Shown piece by piece: positions 25,713 through 34,034 of a stretch of 39,845 bases of DNA; positions within the stretch are counted from its first letter, which is position 1, and each line of letters begins with the position of its first letter. The notes under the pieces were generated by a model. That model made no database searches. It saw only the letters and a list, made by a program, of their open reading frames with translations, and was not told the origin of the DNA. The DNA is from Lachnospiraceae bacterium. GTDB taxonomy: Bacteria > Bacillota > Clostridia > Lachnospirales > Lachnospiraceae. Location of the stretch: NCBI GenBank assembly GCA_017613435.1, contig JAGADU010000001.1:1-39845 (forward strand). The letters run 5' to 3'. The position numbers and the translations under genes were made by a program.

Positions 25713-26627
25713 TTATCCCGCGTTTGTAATGAGTGCAAAAATAACGGCTGCCGTCAGAATCGCAAATCCTATCGCCGAAATAACGGTCATTCTTTTATAT
25801 GACAAAACATTCTCGATACGCGTTCTTACCTTTGCTCCCCCGAATGCCGAAACAAAAATATTCTTTCCGCCGGCATACTCAAGGAGTGTTTTGGCATATT
25901 CTTTTCGCTCGTCGCTTTCGTAATTTTTGACCGCCGTTTCATCGCAGGCGATTTCCAAATCCTCAAGAAAAGCTTTGAGGAAAAGCCACGAAAGCGGGTT
26001 GAACCAATGCACGCACGCCGCAAGAAATCCCAGCAGTCTCCAGAAATTGTCCCCCCGGCGTATATGCGTTTTCTCGTGTCGGATAACATATTTGATATTT
26101 GCTTCCGAAAAAGAATCGGGCAAAACGATTTTGGGTTTTATGATTCCGTATACCGCGGGACTGTCCACCTTGTCGGAAAGATAAATCCCGTCGGCTGTTT
26201 TCTTTGCGTCTTTTATCTCGCGTTTAGTTATAAAATAAAGAACCGCAAACGCGATGATAAGAGCAAGGGCAACCGTTATCCAGACATATGTTGCCACCGA
26301 AAAGACTCCTTCGAGAATATTTTTTTTGTATACCATCGGGGCATACGAATCCGCAAGCATCACGGCATTGGACGTGGATATTTTTATCGGGTCCAGCGGT
26401 TCGTAAACCGTCACGGTTCTCATTGTGAATTTGGAAATAAGCGTCATCAGGCTGTAGGGGTTGTTGATTCCGAAAGGAACGCACATTCTGAAAAAAGGAA
26501 TTATCCACAAGAATACGCTCACTCTTTTGGGAATGACTTTTATCTTTCGTAAAATCAGAACCAAAAGCCCCATAAAAGAAGCGATAATGCTCATATTCAA
26601 AACCCAGTAGGAAGTGTTTTGAAACAT
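25713..26627 (-). CDS. BlaR1/MecR1-like M56 membrane metalloprotease, no sensor domain
   Basis: 304 aa. Helices near 10-26, 36-55, 109-132 and a last one at about 280-300 frame a cytoplasmic zinc-protease domain with HEKTH (His184, Glu185, His188) and the downstream zinc ligand region LEDLEIACDE. In classic BlaR1 a C-terminal penicillin-binding sensor follows the last helix; here the protein stops at ALITNAG, so none exists. It probably cleaves or inactivates the BlaI-like repressor encoded four bases upstream, in response to something other than direct beta-lactam binding. Confidence 0.92.
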   Translation of the reverse strand: MFQNTSYWVLNMSIIASFMGLLVLILRKIKVIPKRVSVFLWIIPFFRMCVPFGINNPYSLMTLISKFTMRTVTVYEPLDPIKISTSNAVMLADSYAPMVYKKNILEGVFSVATYVWITVALALIIAFAVLYFITKREIKDAKKTADGIYLSDKVDSPAVYGIIKPKIVLPDSFSEANIKYVIRHEKTHIRRGDNFWRLLGFLAACVHWFNPLSWLFLKAFLEDLEIACDETAVKNYESDERKEYAKTLLEYAGGKNIFVSAFGGAKVRTRIENVLSYKRMTVISAIGFAILTAAVIFALITNAG

Positions 26628-26631
26628 CCGA

Positions 26632-26988
26632 TTACCTCCGATCGATAAGATCTTTAAGTTCCTCGATTTCTTTGTCGCTTAATTTCTCATCTTCCAAAAG
26701 TGCCGAGAACAAAGCTTTTCTCGAGCCTTTGAAAAATTTGTTAAGTAACGATTCGGCTTCGTTTTTCTGGATTTCTTCGCGCGATACCAAAGGTGTGCAC
26801 ATAAATCCGGGTTCATCACGACGGATAAAACCCTTCGCCTCAAGTTTTTTGATAATCGTATATGTGGTGTTTTTATTCCATCCTATGGAATCGGCCGCAA
26901 TAACGCTTATTTCCTTGGCGGAAATCGTTCCCTTTTCCCAAAGGATTTCCATTACTTTTGCCTCGCTGTCAAATAGTTTTTCGCTCAT
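26632..26988 (-). CDS. BlaI/MecI/CopY-family repressor
   Basis: 118 aa, standard length. The N-terminal winged helix (about 5-72) has LFDSEAKVMEILWEKG, TTYTIIKKLEAKGFIRRD; the C-terminal helices form the dimer region, with the family's proteolysis site zone near residues 95-105. AAGGAGACAAT precedes the ATG. A 34-bp near-perfect palindrome overlays its promoter, as expected for autorepression. The next gene is the M56 protease, its likely antagonist, and then a lipoprotein as the likely output. Confidence 0.95.
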   Translation of the reverse strand: MSEKLFDSEAKVMEILWEKGTISAKEISVIAADSIGWNKNTTYTIIKKLEAKGFIRRDEPGFMCTPLVSREEIQKNEAESLLNKFFKGSRKALFSALLEDEKLSDKEIEELKDLIDRR

Positions 26989-27009
26989 ATTGTCTCCTTA
27001 AACAAAATA

Positions 27010-27055
27010 GACTATTGTTGTAGTCTATACTACAGCAATAGTCCAATCTTGTCAA
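27010..27055 (-). promoter_or_regulatory. BlaI-type operator overlapping the promoter
   Basis: TTGACA (27055-27050), 17 bp, TAGTAT (27032-27027). A palindrome with 15-bp arms, one mismatch, around CTAT (27010-27024 and 27029-27043) covers the spacer and -10 box; its core TGTAGT-N4-ACTACA resembles BlaI/MecI/CopY sites (TACA/TGTA). Sequence seen; binding inferred. Confidence 0.85.
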
Positions 27056-27086
27056 TATCTCTGTATGGATATTGTTTATCTGCCGG

Positions 27087-27677
27087 TTATTCGGCTTCTT
27101 TTTTCTTTCTGTGGAAGATTCTGTTTAAAAGCAGGAAAACACCGCCTGAGGCAAATAAAAGGACATAAACGATTACGCCAAAAATCAATGCGCTGCCGAT
27201 ACCGAATCCGTCGGCTTCAAAGAAACCGTATACAAAATATCCTCTGGTTTTGCCGAGAATAAAATCAAACAGGAAGTATGCCATAAGGAATACGGGATTT
27301 AACAGCATCTTGAAAATGGCTTTTCCCTTGCTGTCATCACAGAAAAGAATATAGAAAAGCATGAGGACAATCGGAGAAATTACGTGCAGGAAGAAAAACG
27401 CTCCCTTGAAATTAATTCTATATGCACCGGTAAGGCTTCCCATGCTGATTGCGAAAACAACAAACAATCCGACGCAGATGTTCCCGTAAATTCTGACGGG
27501 AAGTTTTTTATCTTTCAAATTAAGTATGCCGTCGGTGATTAACAGAATTCCCGTTACGGCATTGGAAATGCAGGTAAATTCCACCAAAAGTTCCGGCTCG
27601 GGCAAATATCCGATAAAAACCATGATGGGCATAAGAATACCAAAAACAATTTTAAAAATCGCAACTACTTTTTTCAC
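27087..27677 (-). CDS. Pr6Pr-like integral membrane protein
   Basis: 196 aa, about six membrane helices. Conserved-looking points are FTCISNAVTGI, FFLHVISPIVLMLFYILF, NPVFLMAYFLFDF and GYFVYGFF, which resemble the Pr6Pr/FAR-17a group; this match is from memory and moderate. GTG start inside the PlsY stop (GTGA), behind GAGGAGGCAAAAAA, so translation is coupled to plsY. The role is unknown; the coupling might point to lipid metabolism. Confidence 0.75.
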   Translation of the reverse strand: MKKVVAIFKIVFGILMPIMVFIGYLPEPELLVEFTCISNAVTGILLITDGILNLKDKKLPVRIYGNICVGLFVVFAISMGSLTGAYRINFKGAFFFLHVISPIVLMLFYILFCDDSKGKAIFKMLLNPVFLMAYFLFDFILGKTRGYFVYGFFEADGFGIGSALIFGVIVYVLLFASGGVFLLLNRIFHRKKKEAE

Positions 27678-28333
27678 TTTTTTGCCTCCTCTTCTGACTG
27701 TTTCTCAATGTTATTGCGAAGTCTTCTTTCTTCGTCTTCCCTATGCCAGAGTCCGCTGAAACGTGCTTCGGTTCCGATTTTTATTCTTTTGAAATTGGGA
27801 AAATGTCTGGATATGATTACCAATCCGATGAAAAGGAGCAGAATCGCTCCGAGTAGATCCCCTGTCATGGAAAAATAAACAATCGGAAAACTGAGCGATG
27901 TAAGTGATGTAACAACGCACAAATAATCAACCGCAAGCACAACAAGAACGGCGCAAAGCAGCATGATCAGGAAAACTTTGAAGTTAAAGCTCAGTATCAA
28001 TCCGCCGAGACAGGCAAATCCTTTTCCGCCTTTGAATCTCAGATAAAACGGAAAAATATGTCCCATGACGCACATGACCGCGCAAAGGACAGCCGCAAAA
28101 GGGATGAGCGGGAATAATGTCCCGCCGAGCTTAAAACAAAAGAAAGATTTAAACATGTCAAAAAGTGCCGTGAAAACTCCGGCTTTCTTTCCGACATTAA
28201 TTACTACGTTTGAGGCTCCGGCGTTTAGAGAACCGCGGCTTCGGATATCAAATCCTTTAGCTTTTCCGATAAAATAAGCCGGATTGATGCAACCTATCAA
28301 ATAACACAAACAAGCCATTAACGCGACTTTCAT
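27674..28333 (-). CDS. plsY: Acyl-phosphate:glycerol-3-phosphate acyltransferase
   Basis: First step of phosphatidic acid synthesis: acyl transfer from acyl-phosphate to glycerol-3-phosphate at the membrane. 219 aa with about five helices and all three family motifs: GSLNAGASN (34-42), GHIFPFYLRFKGGKG (about 91-105) and the late RHFPNFKRIKIGTEARF (about 175-191). An extra charged tail follows (REDEERRLRNNIEKQ). GGGAGGTAAGATG precedes the ATG. Homologues are usually essential. It may be a second copy, since it is not next to der or plsX here. Confidence 0.93.
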   Translation of the reverse strand: MKVALMACLCYLIGCINPAYFIGKAKGFDIRSRGSLNAGASNVVINVGKKAGVFTALFDMFKSFFCFKLGGTLFPLIPFAAVLCAVMCVMGHIFPFYLRFKGGKGFACLGGLILSFNFKVFLIMLLCAVLVVLAVDYLCVVTSLTSLSFPIVYFSMTGDLLGAILLLFIGLVIISRHFPNFKRIKIGTEARFSGLWHREDEERRLRNNIEKQSEEEAKK

Positions 28334-28395
28334 ATCATCTTACCTCCCGTATTAACTTTTCTCCTATTTTAACTGCTCCACTCGATTAATATTTC

Positions 28396-29022
28396 TTACC
28401 GATTATTCATTCTCTCTTCTTTTTTATCTTTCAGATACCATGCCAGAATATGAATTGCCTGCGCAAATTCTCCGCTTGCAATCATTTCTTCGATTTCTTC
28501 GCCCGTGCAAATTTCAACATTCAGGTATTCCGTCTCGTCAAGGGACTGAAGCGAAACCTTTCTGCAGTTTTTTGCAACGAACAGGCTTGCATAATTATCC
28601 GCCATCGTAGCATTGGACGGCACCCTCATGAGAAACTCCCACTCGTCGGATTCATATCCGGTTTCTTCCGAAAGCTCTCTCTTTGCGGCACAAAGCGCAT
28701 CTTCCGCTTCCCGCGTGTCATCGCTTGCGTATTCCCTGCCGCCTTCTCTTTCGATACCGCCTGCGGGAAATTCGGTTGTGACCTTTCTGATTCCCTGCCT
28801 GAACTGACGGACACATATATAATTTCCGTCGGTATCCGATGCCACCACAACCACATAATCTCTTCTCGAATAACTGTAATACGGTTCGAATATTCTTCCG
28901 TCCGGATAACGATATGTTGATTTTCTGAAATCAATCCATTCGTCCTTTATAACATGTTTTGTTTCTATTTCTTCCCACGCAAGAGGATCTTTATCAAAAT
29001 TTTGCGTTTCTTTATCTTCCAC
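28396..29022 (-). CDS. Nudix hydrolase (ADP-ribose pyrophosphatase-like)
   Basis: 208 aa. The fold is seen in FEPYYSYSRRDYVVVVASDTDGN, QFRQGIRKVTTEFPAGGI and the core AAKRELSEETGY, which gives the metal-binding REL-SEE part of the box. Between GGI and that helix there is an extra run of about 15 residues (EREGGREYASDDTRE). PAGGIE and the RQFRQ segment suggest ADP-ribose or related sugar-nucleotide substrates. GTG start at 29022 with only a weak AGGG ahead. It ends 62 bp before plsY. Confidence 0.87.
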   Translation of the reverse strand: MEDKETQNFDKDPLAWEEIETKHVIKDEWIDFRKSTYRYPDGRIFEPYYSYSRRDYVVVVASDTDGNYICVRQFRQGIRKVTTEFPAGGIEREGGREYASDDTREAEDALCAAKRELSEETGYESDEWEFLMRVPSNATMADNYASLFVAKNCRKVSLQSLDETEYLNVEICTGEEIEEMIASGEFAQAIHILAWYLKDKKEERMNNR

Positions 29023-29167
29023 GGCCGCACCCTGTAATAATATTTTTTCTTTGTCGTTAAGACAGTCCGTTCTTTTTTATATTATCACATTATCCTCTTG
29101 TATATCATATTTTTTTCAAACCCGATTCTTTTACTCCAAAATCGGTCATTGAGGATTTCGGAAAATT

Positions 29168-29680
29168 TTATTTCCCGCCTTTCGTCTTTTTTATTTCGCC
29201 CCAGGCACCGATTAGTTTGTCCGTGCTCCATGCCGCATTTGCGGGAGAGGTGGACGGAAGGCAGATACATTCTTTGCCCAAAACGGGTTTTATGTATCTG
29301 ATATACATTTTCTCGGCGGTTTTTCCGTTTACAAATATTTTTTTGACCTTCGATTTGTCAATTATTACGGACAAATCGTTTGCGATAACGTTTTTTATGC
29401 TCGCATCGGAAGATCCGATTATTTCGCATGAGGCGATTACATCCCAGACCGCTATACGGTTTCTTAAAAGAAATGCCTTCTTTTCTTCAATGCTCTCGGG
29501 GGTTTTTTCGCCGAAAACAGAGGAAGTTACCTTCCAGAATCTGTTTTGCGGATGACCGTAAAAAAATCCGATCTCTCTGGATTTGACCGAAGGAAAACTG
29601 CCGAGAATCAAAATCTCGGAATTTTCGTCAAAAACAGGAGAAATCGGATGTATAATTTTTTCGGAATTGCTTCTTTTCAA
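29168..29680 (-). CDS. Hypoxanthine-DNA glycosylase (UDG superfamily family 6)
   Basis: 170 aa; removes deoxyinosine arising from adenine deamination. Motifs: LILGSFPSVKSRE (about 25-37, catalytic motif 1), FFYGHPQNRFWKV, RIAVWDVIASCE, and LPSTSPANAAWS (motif 2). These fit the bacterial deoxyinosine glycosylases rather than Ung or Mug. The start is TTG at 29680 directly after an in-frame TAA; the GAGG ahead is rather far, so initiation is uncertain. It lies 65 bp past the EamA transporter gene. Between it and the Nudix gene is a 145-bp gap with a CCGATT/AATCGG stem-loop but no clear terminator. Confidence 0.87.
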   Translation of the reverse strand: MKRSNSEKIIHPISPVFDENSEILILGSFPSVKSREIGFFYGHPQNRFWKVTSSVFGEKTPESIEEKKAFLLRNRIAVWDVIASCEIIGSSDASIKNVIANDLSVIIDKSKVKKIFVNGKTAEKMYIRYIKPVLGKECICLPSTSPANAAWSTDKLIGAWGEIKKTKGGK

Positions 29681-29745
29681 TTACTTTTCATGCCTCATGC
29701 GGCTTCCCGGTTCCTTTTATATTTTATTTGTTTTTATATTTTTTA

Positions 29746-30660
29746 TCAATCCTTATCGTCTGAGTCGGTCGGATTTCGGTCGTTTCGGGAGATTTTGGCC
29801 TTTTTCTCCTCCATCCTTGCCTTTTCCCAGCGAATAAGTGCCACGCCGATAATGATAACATATCCGATGATGCTTAAAAATGTGGGCGTTTCCCTGAAGA
29901 ACAGAATGCCCCACAATGCCGCGAATACAACCTGAATGTAATCGAATACCGACAGTTTCTTTGCGGGAGCAAATTTGTACGCGGATGTAATCGCAAACTG
30001 TCCGACAGCCGCCGCCATTCCGGCCGCCACGAGTATCAGAAGCTGTTTTAAGCTCATCGGGCTGAAATTAAAAATCATAAACGGCAGCGTCAGCATGCAT
30101 GAAAAGAGCGAAAAACATATGACGATAACCGGAGTTGCCGCACCTTTCCCCGTTGCCCTTCTGACAAAAACATATGCGCAACCCGCGCCGAATCCGCCGT
30201 ATAAACCGATTAACGACGGGACGAGCACGAGGTTTCCGGGGGTCGGCCTTATTATGAAAGCCGCTCCGACAAACGCTATGAGAGTAGCTGCAATATCCGT
30301 TTTGGAAGGCTTTTCCTTAAGCAGGGGAATCGACAGAATTATCGCAAAAAACGGCGATAATTTGTTAAGCATGTTGGCATCGGCCAGCGCCAGCTTGTCG
30401 ATTGCGTAAAAATTCGCAATAAGACCCGTCGTTCCGAACAGGCATCTGAAAAAAATGTCCGCCGCGAATTCTTTTTTTATCTCGAATTTCTGCTTTTTGA
30501 CAAGCAGTGTCGAAACAGCTATCACCAATGCAAAAGCATTTCTGAAAAAAGCTTTTTGCATCGTGGGAATATCTCCCGAAAGTCTGACAAAGAAAGTCAT
30601 AAGAGAAAAACCTGCTGCCGCGATAATTATGCAAATGATTCCTTTCAAATGATTTTTCAT
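29746..30660 (-). CDS. EamA/DMT-family transporter
   Basis: 304 aa, ten predicted helices formed by two EamA repeats (about 4-135 and 150-290). Typical points are the first-repeat IAAAGFSLMTFFVRLSG, FRNAFAL, ALADANMLNKLSPFFAIILS and the second-repeat PVIVICFSLFSC, FAALWGILFFRETPTFLSIIG. It is likely a metabolite exporter; the substrate is unknown. GGAGGTTTTGAC before the ATG is a good ribosome site. The tail is charged (ARMEEKKAKISRNDRN). Confidence 0.9.
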   Translation of the reverse strand: MKNHLKGIICIIIAAAGFSLMTFFVRLSGDIPTMQKAFFRNAFALVIAVSTLLVKKQKFEIKKEFAADIFFRCLFGTTGLIANFYAIDKLALADANMLNKLSPFFAIILSIPLLKEKPSKTDIAATLIAFVGAAFIIRPTPGNLVLVPSLIGLYGGFGAGCAYVFVRRATGKGAATPVIVICFSLFSCMLTLPFMIFNFSPMSLKQLLILVAAGMAAAVGQFAITSAYKFAPAKKLSVFDYIQVVFAALWGILFFRETPTFLSIIGYVIIIGVALIRWEKARMEEKKAKISRNDRNPTDSDDKD

Positions 30661-30693
30661 GTCAAAACCTCCGGAGTTAAAATAAGTTTTTTG

Positions 30694-31491
30694 TCACGAT
30701 CCCGTTCCCGAATACTTTGATGCGCCCCACATCCATATCCTGTATGAAATGTAGAAGAAAATCAAACCGTAAACGGGCGAAAACCATGTAAGAAAAGGTA
30801 TTTCCTGCGGTCTTAATATTACAAGACTCGGGAAATATGCGATAAACGCTATGGGAATTATAAAGGTAAAAATAATTCTGAAAAATATCGGGAAAATGGT
30901 TACGGGATATTTCGCATAATCCCTGAATTTGTTCATCGTAACCATGATATAACCCGAGTTGGTAAGGAAAAAGCAGCTTGCTGCCGCAATGTTCATAATG
31001 GCAACCATAAAGAGCGAAGCCGCGAATATCGCTACGATAAGAGCCGCGATATTAATGAATGTTACTGGCAAATCAAGCTTGTACCACGCATAAACGATGG
31101 TTCCCATTCCCACAAAAAACTGTCCGAGTCCCTTGGTGTCAAAATCTTCCGAAATGTAATAAAAGAAAATATTGATCGGTCTGAAACAGTATTTGATAAA
31201 TTCCCCGTCGTAAACATAATGTCTTAAATGCCAGTTGTTGTCAAAAAGACACTGAAGCGGTGTGAGCGCAACAAGGGAGAAACCGTATAAGAAAAGCATC
31301 TCGTGGTAGGTCCATCCGCATACGCTCGGGAAATTAAGGAACATGATGTAAAATGCCAGAAGTTCGGAAATATCGGTTAGAATCATTCCTATCATCGAAA
31401 TGATGAAATCCGAACGGTAGCTCATTTTGCTCTTTATGTCCTGTATGATTATTTTTCTGTATATTGAAATATAAAATCCGAGTCTTTTCAT
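30694..31491 (-). CDS. ABC-2 family permease subunit (second of pair)
   Basis: 265 aa, six helices, with an N-terminal cytoplasmic ISIYRKIIIQDIKSKMSYRSDF. It resembles COG3694-type permeases of three-component exporters. It starts one base after its partner permease stops, behind GGAGGCTGAG, and ends the operon. With the partner and the COG4586-type ATPase it would form a drug or small-lipid exporter. The substrate is not known. Confidence 0.88.
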   Translation of the reverse strand: MKRLGFYISIYRKIIIQDIKSKMSYRSDFIISMIGMILTDISELLAFYIMFLNFPSVCGWTYHEMLFLYGFSLVALTPLQCLFDNNWHLRHYVYDGEFIKYCFRPINIFFYYISEDFDTKGLGQFFVGMGTIVYAWYKLDLPVTFINIAALIVAIFAASLFMVAIMNIAAASCFFLTNSGYIMVTMNKFRDYAKYPVTIFPIFFRIIFTFIIPIAFIAYFPSLVILRPQEIPFLTWFSPVYGLIFFYISYRIWMWGASKYSGTGS

Positions 31492-31492
31492 C

Positions 31493-32299
31493 TCAGCCTC
31501 CGTTCACGGTAATGACTCTTTCGGAGAGCTTCCAGAAAATCTTTCCGATAATCAGAAGCACAACCGCCCAAAGAATCTGTTCACCAAGCATGATAAACGA
31601 TTCGCCCAATCCGAGTTCCTCTCCCTTTGTAAGGAAGGTAAGCGGCGTATTGTAAATCGCGTGGAAGGGCAAAAACATGGCTATCTTTTTGAGAGTCCCG
31701 GGGAAGAATGCAAGCGGAACGGTAGCTCCCGACAAAAAGAGCACGACCACTTCCTTCATGATGTTGATTCCCCATGTTGACTCCGTATAAAGACAGATGG
31801 TTCCGACAAAGAAATCAATGGCAAAATTGATTATCATTCCGAAAAGCGCAGCCGCCAGATAGAAAAGCAGGTTAACGCCCATGTGAATGGCGCCCTTGGT
31901 AATAATCTGCACAATGATAAATGTCGGTATAAAAGTCACAACGAATGCGCAAAGATTTCCGCCCTCGATTCCGAAAAGCAGATATTTGTCGTAAGATATC
32001 GGCTTTAAAAGATTAAGAACGATCTTTCCGCTTTGAATGGATCTGCCCATTTCCCATACGAGATAGGCTTCCATGAAAGTGAACTGAGCCGAAGCAAGCA
32101 CCAGATAAATCATGGTGTCGTTGAAACTCATTCCGTTGATTGTGGCGTTGTCAACCGATGCGTAAATCGCGCGCCACAGGTTGTAAATAACTATCAAATA
32201 TATGATGTTGCCCAGCAACATTACAAACGCAGCCAGCCTGAACTGCATGAAATCCATAACGGATGCCCTGACGAGTGCGCCATAAGCTTTTATTCTCAT
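31493..32299 (-). CDS. ABC-2 family permease subunit (first of pair)
   Basis: 268 aa, six helices, resembling COG4587-type permeases: YGALVRASVMDFMQFRLAAF at the N-terminus, then VWEMGRSIQSGKIVLNLLKP and PLAFFPGTLKKIAMFLPFHA. It sits 23 bp after the ATPase stop with AGAGGAGATAAAA ahead of its ATG. Two unequal permeases plus one ATPase define this exporter class. Partner and operon assignment are firm; cargo is unknown. Confidence 0.88.
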   Translation of the reverse strand: MRIKAYGALVRASVMDFMQFRLAAFVMLLGNIIYLIVIYNLWRAIYASVDNATINGMSFNDTMIYLVLASAQFTFMEAYLVWEMGRSIQSGKIVLNLLKPISYDKYLLFGIEGGNLCAFVVTFIPTFIIVQIITKGAIHMGVNLLFYLAAALFGMIINFAIDFFVGTICLYTESTWGINIMKEVVVLFLSGATVPLAFFPGTLKKIAMFLPFHAIYNTPLTFLTKGEELGLGESFIMLGEQILWAVVLLIIGKIFWKLSERVITVNGG

Positions 32300-32322
32300 T
32301 TTTATCTCCTCTTTAGATCGGT

Positions 32323-33384
32323 TCAGTTTGCTTTCTTGAGATTTTCCGCATCCTCGTAAATCTTGCGGATTACGCTCTCCGTGGAAATTTCCTCAAGACG
32401 TACATCGTAAACTTTCATCTTTTCCTGGATGTGGTTTAAAACCTTCATAAGTCTTACCTGGGATTCATCGATAAGAACGCTGCACCAGCCTTCATCGCTT
32501 AAAGAGAATGTGAAATCCTTATCGGCAAAATCTTCTTTTACGATGGTTTCGACACTTTCAAGTTCGCTCTTTCTTTCTTCTTCGGAAAGTTCCTCGGGAC
32601 GCTTTTTCGTCTTGATAAGAAGTGTTCTGTAAGCACCGAAAAAGCTTCTTAAATGTTCGATGTCGTTGTCGTAAAGCATGGTTCCTTTGTCGATAATTAC
32701 TATTCTCTCGCAAAGCGCATCAACATCGCCCATGTCATGGGTTGTAAGAATAACCGTGGTGTTCTTTTCTTTGTTGAGCGCCTTGATAAGGTTTCTTATT
32801 TTGGCTTTCATCGAAACGTCGAGTCCGATGGTCGGCTCATCCAAAAATACGATGGGCGGATTGTGTAAGAAAGCCGCCAGAATATCGCTTAAAGTACGCT
32901 GGCCCAAAGACATCTGACGAACGGGTTTCGAATAGAGTTCCTTAATGTCCACAAGCGACTCGTAAAGAGTCAGCATGTCCTTGTAATCCTTATCCGAAAT
33001 GCCGTAGATATCTTTTAAAAGTTTGAACGATTCGATTAAGGGAAGCGACCACCAAAGCTGCGATCTTTGTCCGAAAACGACTCCGATGTTCTGCGCGTTC
33101 GCGGTTCTGTTTTTGTAAGGGATTTTGCCGTTTACGACGATTTCGCCGCGTGTGGGTTGAAGAACACCGGTCATCATCTTGATGGTGGTGGATTTGCCGG
33201 CGCCGTTGGGTCCCAAATATCCGACAATTTCGCCGGGCTTTATATTCATGGACACGTTGTTTACGGCTTTTATTATTTTGTAATCTCTCGAGAAAAGATC
33301 CTGAAAGCTCCCCTTTAAGCCTTCATGTCTGTTTAATACCTTAAATTCCTTGTCAACGTTTTTCAGTTCAATTACGTATTCCAT
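32323..33384 (-). CDS. ABC-2 exporter ATP-binding protein (COG4586-like)
   Basis: 353 aa. Walker A GPNGAGKST (58-66), VFGQRSQLWWSLP after the Q-loop, signature MSLGQRTLSDI, Walker B IVFLDEPTIGLD, switch His in LTTHD. A long C-terminal extension (about 250-353, rich in Glu and Lys) is typical of this ATPase class. First gene of the three-gene exporter operon, behind AAAGGGTAAATA. No local regulator is coded with it. Confidence 0.93.
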   Translation of the reverse strand: MEYVIELKNVDKEFKVLNRHEGLKGSFQDLFSRDYKIIKAVNNVSMNIKPGEIVGYLGPNGAGKSTTIKMMTGVLQPTRGEIVVNGKIPYKNRTANAQNIGVVFGQRSQLWWSLPLIESFKLLKDIYGISDKDYKDMLTLYESLVDIKELYSKPVRQMSLGQRTLSDILAAFLHNPPIVFLDEPTIGLDVSMKAKIRNLIKALNKEKNTTVILTTHDMGDVDALCERIVIIDKGTMLYDNDIEHLRSFFGAYRTLLIKTKKRPEELSEEERKSELESVETIVKEDFADKDFTFSLSDEGWCSVLIDESQVRLMKVLNHIQEKMKVYDVRLEEISTESVIRKIYEDAENLKKAN

Positions 33385-33430
33385 TATTTACCCTTTCTTC
33401 GAAATAAATTCGTATGTTTCTTTCATCTTT

Positions 33431-33979
33431 TTATTTGAATTTTTTTACCATAAATACATCGTCCGAATAAGTATTGTCATCGTATTTGTTGGCGTTCGGT
33501 TTTCTGCCCGATTCCCTGAATCCGAAGCTTTCGTACATATGCTTTGCTCTTTCGTTTTTGTCCACAACGATTAACTCCGCCTGCTCGAATCCCGCTTTTT
33601 CGATCTCTTCAAGCATAGCCCCGAACATGATTTTTCCGATGCCCGCTCCCGTATATTCCTGCAGGAGCGCGATTCCGACATTTACCCTGTGTGCGTATCT
33701 TCTGCTGCCGGATACTTTTTCAAACGAGCAGTTTCCGACATGTTCGCCGTCAAGAAATCCGAGGATAAGCATTCCGCCGTCGGACTCGTTATGGCTGTTT
33801 ATGAATTCAAGTTCCGCTTCGAGGCTTAAATCCATTTCATCGCCTTCCGCCATCAGAAATCTTGTTTCCGAGCATGCTTTTTTAATATAATGTCGTAACA
33901 TTTCGGCATCTTCGTCCCTCGGAGCCCGAAGAAGAAGTTCCCTGCCGTTTAAATCATATGTTCTTTCTTCAAAAATCAT
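33431..33979 (-). CDS. GNAT-family N-acetyltransferase
   Basis: 182 aa. Acetyl-CoA binding segment VGIALLQEYTGAGIGKIMFGAMLEEI (in part: QEYTGAGIGKIMF) with the Q/R-x-x-G-x-G/A pattern, then a C-terminal VDKNERAKHMYESFGF. This is RimL/YhhY-like; the target (protein, amine or drug) is unknown. AAAGGAGGAGAAAA precedes the ATG. It lies between the exporter operon and another acetyltransferase gene; a common promoter is possible. Confidence 0.9.
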   Translation of the reverse strand: MIFEERTYDLNGRELLLRAPRDEDAEMLRHYIKKACSETRFLMAEGDEMDLSLEAELEFINSHNESDGGMLILGFLDGEHVGNCSFEKVSGSRRYAHRVNVGIALLQEYTGAGIGKIMFGAMLEEIEKAGFEQAELIVVDKNERAKHMYESFGFRESGRKPNANKYDDNTYSDDVFMVKKFK

Positions 33980-34034
33980 TTTTCTCCTCCTTTTGCGGTG
34001 ACGGTGTCAGGCATTTTTCCAAACGTTTTTTCTT

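Noticed and set aside
29085..29167. CCGATT/AATCGG stem-loop as a terminator after the glycosylase gene
   Set aside because: No T-run follows on the minus strand.
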